DNA of 64,000 nt from contig NC_088935.1 in assembly GCF_033473495.1 (NCBI RefSeq), positions 2,294,001 to 2,358,000 of the forward strand, given 5' to 3'. How positions within the stretch are numbered: the stretch's first letter is position 1; each line of letters starts with the position of its first letter. A program made the position numbers and the translations under genes. The stretch is from Cercospora beticola. Taxonomy: Eukaryota; Ascomycota; Dothideomycetes; Mycosphaerellales; Mycosphaerellaceae. The notes beneath the pieces are model-generated. The model saw nothing but the letters and a program-made list of their open reading frames with translations, did not search any database and was not told the DNA's origin. Positions 21,890-33,977 of the stretch are shown in pieces.

Positions 21890-22860
21890 CTATATCGGTA
21901 TCGTGAGAGGATTCATCACACTACTCCCTCCATCCACAATCATGTTCGCGCCAGTCACATATGATGAAAACCCACTTGCAAGGAAGCCAGCTACCTTGGC
22001 AACCTCGATTGGATTGCCAGCTCTTTCCAGTCCAATGATTTGCTTCTGCGTCTCTTTACTCTGAAGGCTCGACGGTGGCAGTTGGTGTTCCAAGCCGCGC
22101 TTGTCCACTTTCTCCAGATCGACGCCAATGTCTACCGTACCTGGCGAGATGCAATTGATCCTCACGCCTGTGCCTTTCAGAGCGGCGACCCCGGCTTTCA
22201 CGACGCCTAAAGCTGCGTGAGATGCCATAGTGAAGGCTGGGCCCCAGCATCCGCCTGTAGTAGAGGCAATGGAAGATACGACGATTATTGATCCGTACGC
22301 TTGGTCTTTTGGTGTGGCATTGGGATAGTTGCCTTTCGGCGTGGTCTTGAGCATTGCTGGTGGTGCATATTTCAGAGCAAAGAAAGGTGCCTGTATCAGG
22401 TTAGCTGTGCCCATTTCCAGTCTCACTGGATGGATATTACCATGCTGTTCGCCTCAAACAGACGATGTAAAGCCGCAGGCGTGGTATCCGCAATCGACGC
22501 AGGACCAAGCAATCCAGAGGACGTAATGTAGATATCAAGTCTTCCCCAAGAGTTGAGCACGTCGTCAATCAGCCCCAAAGTGTCCTGCTCGTCTGCGAGC
22601 TTAAACGGGTATCCAATGACTTTTGTGTTTGGGTGCATCTTGTTCACTTCTTGCTCCAGTGCCCCGATATCATCTTGTGGTGTGGATGAGCAGGCATAGA
22701 TGCATGCTGCGCCGTGTGCTGCCAATTCTGTCACGATTGCCCTCCCTACTGGCTGCGTCGCGCCTGTTACAATGCAGACGAAGCCATAGAGCTTCCCGTC
22801 GGATCGGTAAGGTGAGAAGGAGTCATTCGTGGTATCGAAGTGTCCGTTTACAGAGGCCAT
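21890..22860 (-). CDS. Short-chain dehydrogenase/reductase-fold protein with altered active site
   Basis: Exons 22860-22441 and 22390-21890 encode 306 aa. The Rossmann start VTGATQPVGRAIV (31-43) fits the SDR cofactor loop, and later landmarks are present: GRLDIYITSSG, IIVVSSIAS with the catalytic Ser region (about 179-183), INCISPGTVDI, and the C-terminal YVTGANMIVDGG of classical SDRs. However, the YxxxK site reads F-T-M-A-S at 193-197, so both catalytic Tyr and Lys are replaced while the following SHAALGVVKAG still aligns. It may therefore be a non-redox SDR, use another general acid, or be a pseudoenzyme. The 50 bp intron (gtaata, gctaac branch site, acag) keeps the frame as EANSM|APFFALK. 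Substrate unknown. Confidence 0.88.
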
Positions 22861-23348
22861 GGTTCGTAGTCTCTTGCTCTGTTCGGCGGAGAAGGAGCAA
22901 CCTTGCGCGAGGTAACGATATGGAGCGGCATACTCAGACCTGCGAGTAAGTGCATTTTGACAATCTCGTCAGGACCGCATCGTATCAGTGATGCAACCTA
23001 CATTGACCTCCACGGAGAAAGAAGCAGCACTGCTACTGATAAGGATAAGCCTGCATTTGTGTGACCATGCAGCCACAGCAGCTCAGCAACGAGCACTTGC
23101 CCGAGTATCTTCTCTGCTCTAGAAGGTTGGATGTAAGAGCAGACAATCGCGTGAAGTTCGCACGTCGCGCTCGTGTTTTCGGCGCCGTTGCTATGGCGGT
23201 GAGCAGAAACGTGCCAGTAGCCTTGGTCGCTTTGTCATGCCACGGACGGTCTCCAATGTGCGGCCAGCGGGACACATGTTCTCCAGCCGGTCAACCTTGA
23301 TGAGAAGCTCGCTAAGATAAACCTTCCCTCTCTTCCCTTTCCTCCACC
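22861..23348. other. Divergent promoter region
   Basis: These 488 bp separate the SDR gene (minus) from cytidine deaminase (plus). Nothing is recognised beyond general promoter sequence. Confidence 0.45.
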
Positions 23349-24029
<681 letters not shown>

Positions 24030-24386
24030 CATTGTGATGTCCAGCAGCTTGTTACACGCACGATGCTGTGGAAGGCGAGAACTGCTTGAGAGTGTGACTG
24101 GTCGCATTCATGGCTCGGGGAATGCGCAGCATGTAAGCGAGGAGATGCGGAGGGCGGCAAAGGTGAGCACTGCGAAGTCCGCGCAGAGATATACTGTAGG
24201 CAGACAGACATCATTGGAAAGTCCACAGTATTCGATATCAGGCAAATGCCTGTGTTATTAGACTTCACTTGTGTTTTCATGTGATCGAGGTGGTGACGTA
24301 AGGAAGTGAGGCAAGCCGATCTCGGTTCACGTCCCCAAAAAGTTGTAGAGAGCTTCCACTCATCAGCATCATCAAGCTGCATCAAC
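24030..24386. other. Promoter region between deaminase and JAC1
   Basis: These 357 bp lie between two same-strand genes. No other feature is recognised. Confidence 0.45.
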
Positions 24387-25130
24387 ATGCGCACACAATT
24401 GAGAACACGGCTACAAAAGGCCGCTGGCACGGTCGCACTTAGAGGGCAACACGTTGCCCGACAGCCATTCGTATGCAAAACATGCAGAGCCGCCGTCAAT
24501 GGCACGCAACATCGCTCCTTCGCCGCGTCTCGCCTCCGCTCCAGCGATAACACGACCGAACGACCCATCCCTCAAACACCGCAGACACATTACGACTTCT
24601 TCCCGCAGACCTTCCCATCGGGACCTCCTCCCAAAGCCTCCTTCACTCCTGACTTGCGCCAGCTGCGGAAAGAGTTCCTCCAGCTGCAAGCCAAAGCTCA
24701 TCCAGACCTCGCTCCAGCTGAGCGCAAGTCACATGCCGAAGCGCTGTCCGCAAGGATCAATGAAGCATACAAGACTCTACAGGACCCTTTGCGTCGCGCG
24801 CAGTACCTGCTTGCACAACAAGGCATCGATGTGGAAGACGAGAGCGCAAAAATGGATGCTGCAGGCGGCGGAGACGCAGAGCTATTGATGGAAGTCATGG
24901 AAGCGAGGGAAGCTGTCGAAGAGGTTGAGAATGAGGAGGATTTAGCGAGTATTCGAGAAGAGAACAACGCGCGCATTGCAGATAGCGTGCAGGTTTTGGA
25001 GGATGCGTTTGCAAACGCTGACTTTGACGTTGCGGCGAAAGAGGCTGTGAAGTTGAGGTATTGGATGAATATTGAGGAGAGCATACATGGTTGGGAGAAG
25101 GGTGTAGGAGGCGGAGTCAATCACCATTGA
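24387..25130 (+). CDS. JAC1: Mitochondrial Fe-S cluster J-protein co-chaperone
   Basis: A single exon encodes 247 aa. The N-terminus (MRTQLRTRLQKAAG) is a basic amphipathic presequence. HYDFFPQTFPSGPPP leads into a J domain with AHPDLAP (HPD at 105-107) and ARINEAYKTLQDPLRRAQYLL, followed by a C-terminal helical HscB domain (ELLMEVMEAREAVEE, then LRYWMNIEESIHGWE). This is the Jac1/HSC20 arrangement. The protein brings the Isu1 scaffold to the mitochondrial Hsp70 and stimulates its ATPase for Fe-S cluster transfer. The ATG at 24387 is the first that gives the presequence. Only one CxxC (30-33) is present of the zinc site seen in animal homologues. Confidence 0.94.
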   Translation: MRTQLRTRLQKAAGTVALRGQHVARQPFVCKTCRAAVNGTQHRSFAASRLRSSDNTTERPIPQTPQTHYDFFPQTFPSGPPPKASFTPDLRQLRKEFLQLQAKAHPDLAPAERKSHAEALSARINEAYKTLQDPLRRAQYLLAQQGIDVEDESAKMDAAGGGDAELLMEVMEAREAVEEVENEEDLASIREENNARIADSVQVLEDAFANADFDVAAKEAVKLRYWMNIEESIHGWEKGVGGGVNHH

Positions 25131-25418
25131 GCCACGACTCATGTACAGCCCGTGTTAGCTGGAAAGCAACGAACAATCTGGGCCAAAAATTTGCGGGCCA
25201 TCAGCACAACAAGCACCTCGAAAATGATCCATCTTGCTAAGTGCACTGGCGATCGGACGAGCAGTCACGGTGTACGCGAAAGACACACCGGAAGCTAACT
25301 GTGCCATTATCACATGCGTGGAACGTATACTTCTACGATGCTAGAGGCTGGCAGCGAGGGTTGAGGAGCGTAACGCGAACTGCCGATGCCGAATATTTGC
25401 TCTACCGAGTACAGTAAT

Positions 25419-28400
25419 CTACAGAGCTACAACCGTCCTCAGATAGGGCACGATGGTCACGTTCGAGACCAGCCCATAATCCTGCTCGAATGGTACAGGT
25501 CCGAGCCACAAGGTCCCACTGGATTTGACCTGTTCGTAAACGGTTCGAAGAACATTTCCCAGGGTGGTGGTAACAACCACTTCGAGCGTGTTGGTGCCAT
25601 CAACCAGGTATTCACCCAAGTCGGCTCTCGCGTCTGTTGGATCAAGGGGTGGGAGCGATTGTCCATTGATCTCCGCTTTGGCAGTGTTCACGATCGCGCC
25701 CAGATTCAAAATTGCACCATCTGCGCTTCCATTCGAAGGCGGCCACTCGAAGGTCGTTGTGTAGATACCACGGCCGGAGACATTGCGAAGGGTCTCGGAG
25801 ATTGTGCCCCAAGGCTCTAGTCTGGTCACGTTGTACGTGGAATTGGAGAGAGACGGTTTTGTTTGGTCTTCCTCCAGATTTTGTGGAGGCGCCCAGGATT
25901 CGACGATCAAGGACCATTCATCGAGCTGGACGGGCGCGGCGGGAATCGGCAATGACAGCATTGTGCCATTGGAAAGGAGCACAGGCTGTGTTGCATTGCC
26001 GGCTGCCAGGACTAGGTGCCCAGTTTCATCCGGAGTTGCGCCATAGACCTCTGGTGGCGCAGAGAGCATTCTCGTCCCGGTTGCCACTGTTTCGTTGTGG
26101 TGGAAGCCGATTATAGTCGTCTGATTGCCGGCCAGACTGAACTCGATAGTTGTTGTCGTAGCGCTCTGCTGGTAGGCTGGGATGGCCTTCACGTCTCCAG
26201 TCCAAGCATCATAATCGTATGGTACACCTGTAGCTTCAAAAGTAATGCTGCCTTTCGAGGCTCCACCACCAAGCTCTGAGTCCCAAGCATCGTTGTAAAT
26301 ATAAACATACGTAACGTTCACGTTTGAGTCTTCGCGCCAATATGTATTCCACACTCGTTCTGAGTGGACCCGCGTGCGAGGTGTGATGCCTAGCTCCTGC
26401 AGGGAAGATGCGAGGTTGTCGTACGGAACCACGTGAACATTTCCCAGGCTCACAATAGTAGAGAGTGCTGATCGCACGTATTCGGTGCCGGTCGCATTAT
26501 ACCCGGTCAAATTCTGCGGGATGCCTCCAGAGAAGATGATGGGCAGGCCGGCCTGAGCATAAGCAACAAGATTCTGCACTCCAGAGACAGTAAGCGTATC
26601 GTTTCCTCTCAAGATGAGTGCCTTGAAAGCCTGTCGCTCTGGAGCGAACACGCCATCGACCACTTCCGCATCCGGTAGCATGAAATTATCAGGACTCAAG
26701 TACTCGTAGCTATACCCAGCATCTTGTAAGTCATTCGGATCATAAACTGAAGGCACGTCGAAGTACTCGTTCCTCTTGAGCCAGAAAGCCAGATCGATCT
26801 TGGGTGTTCCAGATTGTGCGATCCATTGAGTCCGAGCAGTCCAATCCATGAATTCTTTCTGGTGGTTCCAGTAAGGCTGCCGTGGACCGTGCATGTTGCT
26901 GAAGCGGTAGCTGAAAGTCGTATAGCCTGGCCACGTTGTGTTTGGATAATTGCCGGCGTAGGGCATTCCGTGGTAGATGAAGTTGTTCACACCCCCAACG
27001 ACAGATCGTTTTGTGTCCCAGATCAATTCCTAAACGTGCAAGGCAGATGATAAGCATATATATCAGATAGCAGACTCCTCTGGAAATCTAGCCATGGTCG
27101 AGGGCAAGACCTATGACTTCTAGTAAGTTCACTTACCGGGAGAGTCTGAGAATAGACTTCTTGGCGTTGGGCGCCTAGTTCAGAGGAGATGATGCGCATT
27201 CCAGCCACTGAAGAAAGTATCAGCGAGATCAACTGTCGTCTAAGCATGATACTCACAGTTCGCCGGTCCCGAGAATTGACGATACGCATCAATAACATGA
27301 TCGAAGCCCAAAGATTCGCACTCAGGCGCATTGACAGACGGGATGTTGGCGAGCATATCCATGGGTAGGTTGTAGGATACTTGGGCGGAGAATTGTGACT
27401 GCAAAGTCTCCTGCGACCAGTCCCTCAAGATGTCGAGATAGTCACGATTGAGGTCGGTCAAGGTCTGCCAGTAATCGTTCACATACGATTGACCTTGATC
27501 ATCGCCGTCGGTGTAGAAGCGGTCCGGAGAGGCAAGGGGCCCGTTAGCCTCAGTGTTGAAGGAAAAGATCAAAGGGAGGTACTTGTTCAAGTCGTAGCCG
27601 CGATTGGAGCGAAATGAATCCAGCAATCCTGGCGTCCACCAGGCGATAGTGCCTGCTCCAATCTCCATGCTGTCTTCCCAGGCGAAGTTTCCCACTTCTC
27701 TGATCAAATCTCGGGTGTCACCATCGAGCAGGTGTTGCTCCCAGAAGTCAGTGATCAGCTTGGCACCCTTGGCTGAGAAGTGATCAACCACTCTGGAGCC
27801 ATTCTGCACGTAAGTCGTTACTGGCGACTGTGGCACGTTGGTGTTCAAGTCGATGGGCGAGGCTTGCTCCAGATAGGTCGAGCGGGTTTGGTAATACGCG
27901 AAGATCTGATATCCAGTACCCTCTACATCGTTGGGCAAGGAGAGTTGCAGACGGCCAGTCGTTGAGTCAACCATTTGCGTGACGTCTGCTAGCGAAGCGT
28001 CGGCAAGGATTTGACGGGTGCCATTGTACTGCTGACCCTGCCACGCAGGTGCAGCATACCACGTTGCATTCGTCTTGGAAGTAACAAGCCCGGTCGATGC
28101 AGATACCTATATGTCGACGTCAGTCTGGTCTCGTGTTCAGTGACGAAGGGGAAAATGTACAAACTGGCCTGAGCCCCATCCTGGCAGAACACCGTCAAAC
28201 GTGCCGCCGACTGGAACAGTTGTGTTGAATGGAAGCAATTGCCACATGATGCCCTCGTCGTCTGGCTCGGCAGGAACACCGGCGCCTTGGTTAGGGCCAA
28301 TGGTGAAGTCCATTATCAATCCTAAACTTTTCGTTGCTCGAAGAGCGGCATCCGTCAAGTTCTTCCATGCTGGAGTGCCCCATCCGTATTGTGTCCAGTC

Positions 28401-28703
28401 GACAGGCACTGGGCCGCCTTCTTCGATCTGCTGCGGGTAATTGCCATATAAGTAGTAGCCAAGCAGCTCAACTCCTCCCATACCGACATCTTTCACTTTG
28501 CGCAAGTCATCAGCCACGATGTCCAGATCCACCGAGGCATCTGGAATCCAATATCTGAAGCGAGGCCGGACGTTGGATGAAGGATCTTCAAAGGTCCCGT
28601 AATCGACAGAGGAACCAGTCTGATCATCAGTGTTCAACGCATGTCCTATGACTGACCACGACAAAGATGTTGTGACAAGCTTCAGGAGCCGGTTTGGTGC
28701 CAT
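25419..28703 (-). CDS. Secreted GH106-like glycoside hydrolase (alpha-L-rhamnosidase family)
   Basis: Exons 28703-28161, 28106-27257, 27207-27137 and 27029-25419 encode 1024 aa. A signal peptide covers about residues 1-22. The N-terminal domain carries RPRFRYWIPDASVD, GMGGVELLGYY and LIMDFTIGPNQGAGVPA, then DFWEQHLL, WEDSMEIGAGTIAWW and RGYDLNKYLPL, as in the large fungal and bacterial GH106-related family. The C-terminal 250 residues are beta-rich. Many N-x-S/T sites fit secretion. The family includes alpha-L-rhamnosidases that cut pectic rhamnogalacturonan or flavonoid glycosides, so a role in plant cell-wall use is inferred. Intron 1 is assigned with donor gtacat because this keeps the FVSASTGLV continuation; the 107 bp intron 3 is long for this window. 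Enzyme specificity cannot be read from sequence. Confidence 0.85.
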
Positions 28704-31064
28704 GGCGGATTGACAAGAAATGGCTTGGCCAGCTTGATTTCGACATTCTTACACGACGGACACATTTATAGGCCATACACGAGATTCGGCGCAGTGATGA
28801 CCAGGCTCGCTGCTAGTGCTCTCCGTCGAATGCGGAGGGCCATGCGGGGATTGCGGGATGAAAGGCCATGATGTGGAGCCGTTCTCATGTTGCAGGCTCC
28901 AAAGGCAGATCATCAGGGCACACATGACGATAGTTACCCTCTTCATACGAGCCTTCATGGAGAGCTCGGCATTTCGGAGCGAAGATGGCCCTAGCCGCAA
29001 AATGCTGAAGGCGTGTCCTGCATCACCACTGAATTCCTTCGAATGGGAGGGAAGCGAGCAATGCGTTAGAACGTGTGAACGGATGAAATGGTCGCGAAGT
29101 GCGTGATTTCCGGTCTATACGTTGTGCTCGTTCGCTGATTGCAGTGTGGTATGCCCGACAGCATCTCCTTCATACTCACGCGGGTCGTGACATGGCGGCC
29201 TGCTATCGCGTGTAGCATTCCTGCCATTATAAAAAGCCTGGACATCCGTGGATGCGACAACCATGATGACAATCGTAGTAACCAGGATGAAATCGATGAT
29301 GTCGTGTGTTCGATCTCCGAAATGGGTGCGGCGTGGTTATCTGTGCTACGTGTGTTGTCAGTGGTATACATTCGTGATTGCGCTGCGACGATGCTGAGAG
29401 CCGAGGCCAGGCAGCCACAAGTGTCTCGGGAAGGAGTGGCCCGTCATCTCGTACTCACGGCAACGTTGTCTGAGGGAGCGACTGCACCTCTTGAACAGCA
29501 ACCATCGTCCGCAGAAGGTGTTCCCATCCAAGAGGCCTGAAAACGGAATACTCCCACCAGCTCGCCATGGCCGCCGAAGAGCTCCGATGGCAGCGTCTTC
29601 GCGCCGAACGGAGCCGCTGCCCAGGTCGAGACAGCGCCGCGCGTGTACGCGCCTGCCACGCCAGCTGTGCGACGCGTTGATGGAGCCACGACCCCGAACG
29701 AATGTGGAGAGCGGGAGTGTTTGTATACAATCACCACACTACGCGCAATGCCGTGCATCGGGGTGTGGGCTGTCAAGGAAGATGCCGCTCACGCGACGAG
29801 ACACGGCAGACGCAGGCACCGCAGGCTCCTGAAGGCTGCGTCTCGCCGTGGTAACCAAGATCCACAGCCACCTGTATTATGCTGCTTGCCATCCGGCTTC
29901 AGCTATTCTGAGAGCTCTCGTCGATGCTCAATATTTGGCGCTCATCTCACCACGACCATTCCGCGACTCCCGGCCACCAATGCGTAAAGCCGGCGTGAGA
30001 GCTTTACTGACTGGACACCTTCGACAAGGCCGCTTCGAGATCAGAAGAATGCAATGTCTTTAATAAGTACAAATGACACCTTCAGAAGCCTCTCCGTGGC
30101 ACTCCTCAGTCTCGCCATGATCGCGAGAGAAATTGCTTGACCTTCGTGGAAGAGATCTTCGCTTCGTGCGCCTTGGACACGTCTGATGAGCACAGCCCGA
30201 AATCACAACGCACTTTAGCTCGCACCAGGCCTCAATTTGCGACATATTGGCCAAGTACGGCATCTTGGCGAGCGACATGAAGCCCTGCGACTACAATGGT
30301 TGCTGAGGAGATCAGCGCTGTGCTGCCGGAATACAATGCGCCATCGGGAGCGAAGATGCTGTTATGTGGTAGGGCTCTGTGTGATTCGTGCTCTGCCATC
30401 CCGTTCAACGTGCCACAGCAGGCTAAAAGGCCGGTCGCGAATCACCCAACGTTGGGACGGCATTGCGTGGCAGGCGAAAGGCCTCGAATCAAGTTCTTGG
30501 GTTGTGGGTTACTATACGCAACCCCTGTGGGCTAAGCATAGATCCGGCCCACTCCTCCACGCCGGACGCCAACCGATCGCCTTACGACGTGAGGCTTTCA
30601 CTTGTGCGCCGGAACAGACTGGCGAGCGCCGTCCAGAAAGCGCTGGAATGCGTACGCGTTGCGTCGCGACAAGGCGCGATCGCTGACGATCAGAGAATGT
30701 GAGAGAAGCTTGCATGTGCTTGAGAGTCGTCGCGGAAAGCCAAAAAGCGTCGATGTTTTCCTGTTCCTGAAAGCACGGCAGAGTCGCGGCTACGCGAACA
30801 TGATGCCGGAGCGCCACATTGACCCACTTTGTTTCAAGCTAGCCGTTCTCCTGGCGTCGCACGTCTCGAACATGCTGCTGCTAACCACGCACAAAAGCAC
30901 GACTCTTCCATTCCAACGACAACCACCTTCACTTACAACTCTCATCCTTCGTTCGCTGCATTTGCACACTCACAGTCGCTATAAGCACCAGCTTTCTCTC
31001 TCCAATACACCACTTCTCACGGACGACTTAATCACGTAATCACCAACAACTCAACAACATCAAA
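28704..31064. other. Long gene-poor region
   Basis: About 2.4 kb. A GC-rich minus-strand frame (about 29444-29776) ends next to a consensus gtgagt, and a hydrophobic stretch is encoded on the minus strand near 29220-29290, but I could not join them in one frame. The last 150 bp before 31065 are C/A/T-rich leader with a CTATAAG element near 30979. No transposon or RNA gene was recognised. Confidence 0.4.
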
Positions 31065-31761
31065 ATGCGTTACTCCGTCATCGCCGTTCTCGCCGCCGCT
31101 GGCACCACCTTCGCATCGGTCGACGATGGAAGCAACTTCAACGACGATACCCAGCCGAGCGGCTACGTTGTTTCGCAGATCGCAGATGGTCAGATTCAGT
31201 GAGACTCACAACCTAACCTGTGCTTCGACCGCGCCGATGTACTGACGATTACTCAGAGCTCCTACCGCCCCAGTCGCCTACACTCCAGCAGTGAGCAGCG
31301 CCGAGGCCACCGCTCCAGCTGGCTACGGCATCCCATCCGCAGAGACTACCCCAGTCGCCGCCACATCTGAGGCCCCAGCACCACCAGCTTACTCTTCGGA
31401 GGCTGCTCCAGTCGAGTCCTCTGCTCCAGCTGGCTACGGCTCGTCGTCTTCGGTCATTGTCCCAGTCCCAGCAACCTCCGTCGAAGCTACCACTCCTGTC
31501 GTGGCTACCACTCCAGCTGCATACACTCCACCAGTCGAGAGCGCCCCATACCCCGTCGCCGGCGGAAACAGCACTCTCCTCACTGCCACCTCGGCCGCAA
31601 CCATCACATCCGTTGTTGGCGCTTCATCAACAGAGGCCGGTGCTGTCGGTGGTGGTGCTTCGACCTCCTCTCCAGCCACTGCCACTGGTGCTGCCAGCGC
31701 ACTCCAGGTCAGCGGTGGTGTCGCCGCTCTCTTCGGTGCCGTCGTTGCTTTCCTCGCATAG
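31065..31761 (+). CDS. GPI-anchored cell-wall protein with one PIR motif
   Basis: Exons 31065-31198 and 31257-31761 encode 212 aa. A signal peptide (1-17, MRYSVIAVLAAAG) is followed by a PIR-type motif SQIADGQIQ (37-45), the alkali-labile wall-attachment repeat of PIR proteins. The rest is Ala/Pro/Ser/Thr-rich low complexity, with repeated APAGYG and related units, and should be heavily O-mannosylated. The C-terminus (GAASALQVSGG then a hydrophobic tail) is a GPI-anchor signal. The protein therefore could be attached to glucan both by an ester bond at the PIR glutamine and by a GPI remnant. The intron lies within the PIR glutamine codon (CA|A). Strong codon bias (GCC, ACC, GTC) suggests high expression. 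Confidence 0.88.
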
Positions 31762-33977
31762 AGGACTCACTGCTGCGACGATGGATCAAAAGCACTTTGT
31801 AACTTACAATCACCATTGAATTGAAAGCGTGGAGGCCTAAATCAGGAGGCACTCGAGTACATTTGAAAGTTTTGGGCACGGCGCATCAGGGCTGGTCGCC
31901 CATGGGATGGTAATGACCTGCATCGTGTCTTTCCCTAGCGTATAGATACCACAGAGAACATACAGTCGATGATGACAATGAAAGGCGAAAGACCATTTGA
32001 TGAATTTCACTATTCGCGTTTCAGGTTGTGAGAAATGTGGTGATGGATCGGCACCTCCACGTCACGCATGTTTCATCCAGATCAGGGTCAATTTCGTTGT
32101 ATCTGAGCGACACAAAGGGACTGGCTGCCATCGTGCCGCAGATTTATTGGTCTCCTTCACTGCTCGTTGGTGGTGTCCTGTTCGACAATGTTTTCATCGT
32201 ACTGGATGGCGCCTCACGTATGAGAGCTTGAAATGAGCTTGCTCGTTGGGATATCCGATATCATAGGCTCAGTTCTGATACTTGAACGTCATGTGCGTGA
32301 TCATGTTGAGGATGCGAATGGCAATGTTTGCTGCTCGCATGTTCGATATATCAACAATCCAGGCGGGTTTCGTGCCCTACTCTCACCGTTTGGAACGCAC
32401 GCTGGGCTTCGTCTTCATAATTGGGCGATGCCGTACGCATGCAGCATAGGTCTAGCAACAAGTCTTTTGCAAGCTGCTCGTGTCGAATTCGGCTGTGGTG
32501 AAGACGCCGGACATAGCTATTTCGGGAAATATGAACAACCGCAAAAGCTTATTGCTGCAGCCCTGCCAGCGATGGCGTGGCCTCATGCCCTTCTGGGACA
32601 TTGCTAATGAGGCTCTGTTGCCGTCAGCTAGCGCGAGAGGTTCGGGAGAAGTGAACCTCGTCTCATGTGGTCAATCGATTCGGCACGCTGCATGCTATTC
32701 TCTCGTGTTCACGAACTGAGAAGAGAGCATGTTGAGTTCATGCTTTGCAGCCTTGATGAGTTACTCGGGGACGCATCTGGCAGCTCGCCAGGTAGTGGCA
32801 TGTCGTCGAGCAATGCTGACCCCAAGCTCATCCAAGCTCTAGACTCGAGAAAAGAGGCGTCCGCCAAGCCAGCAGGCGTAAAGCTTGGTCTGGCCACTGC
32901 CTGTCCGTGAGGGCAAGCGAATATCCAAGATCCACGTAGATACAGCAGAGAGCTGTGCACCGCGTTGGCTCGCACGAAGCATCGGCGAGATCCGCCCAAT
33001 TAGAAGTGGAGGAAGGCCGCTTTTTCGGGGCGGACGCTGCCGCACACAGACGTCTATTGTCCAGTCCTCCAGAACGTGGGCGCGTTCGGAGCTCTGATTG
33101 GCTGACCAGACTTCATCTGAAGACATGTCTCTCTCTGCGATCAGCACGTCGTCGGCGATGTCTGCTGCGCTGCCGAAGACGATGATGAGGCGGCGCGGCC
33201 ATGTGCGCGGCATCAGATACAAGCCAAGCCCCTGCAATGCCACGCCGCGGCGGCTGCTTGTTTCCAGATGCCACGCCTGGTTCGCTGATGCTGGGCGAGC
33301 TTGGATGGACGAGCGCCAGTCTTCCCTGGCGGCGCTCGGCCATCGGCACGCGCAGACCTTGCAGTGGACACTCCGCTCTGCTGAAGAGCGTCCAGAGCCA
33401 CTGCGGGCAGCGAAGAAATTTCACGCCCACTGCGACTGCTACTGCACGCTGCCACCGTCCCACGCCTCCGCTGCGAAGTGGACTCGGGCTGCGGGAATAG
33501 AGTTCAATCTCAACCGGCGAAGTCAATCTGTGCCAAGTGCGCGCTGCTCATCACTACCGTCACACCCTCCTCGTCGCCCACTGCGCTCTTGCCTCATCTT
33601 TCCTCCGGCGCTGGCCCTTCATTTGGCGACTGCCGAGTGTCGACCGTCGCGCCTTCCCTCGAGCCCATCTCTGCGAGCCAGCATCCCTCCGAGACCAGTG
33701 CCACCCAACACACACACATAGCCTGTCCTGCCGCTGCTTCCGAGGATCACCGGCGCAGCCATACAGAGCTGACAGCACTGCAACGTGCCTGCCATCCTCA
33801 CCTCGAATCCTTTCTGAATCCCACGCCGCCGGACACAGTGCCCAGTCTATCGCCCACAAGCACGGGACGGCGCCCAGGCGCAAAGCTTAACATACTTATA
33901 GGAGCTTGTCCGCGGCCACAAAACAACTGCTCTCTGTTAACGCCTCTTGTCGCCAAGCTCCTGCCATATCGCCAGCC
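31762..33977. other. Long gene-free region and GC-rich leader
   Basis: About 2.2 kb with no gene I can support. From about 33500 to 33977 the sequence is very C-rich on the plus strand and probably forms the long 5' UTR of the transporter gene. Short frames here are low-complexity by-products of that composition. Confidence 0.45.

Noticed and set aside
29220..29776. A GC-rich minus-strand frame ending near gtgagt, with a hydrophobic stretch encoded downstream
   Set aside because: I tried to join them as a small membrane protein, but every plausible acceptor gives the wrong phase or an in-frame stop.
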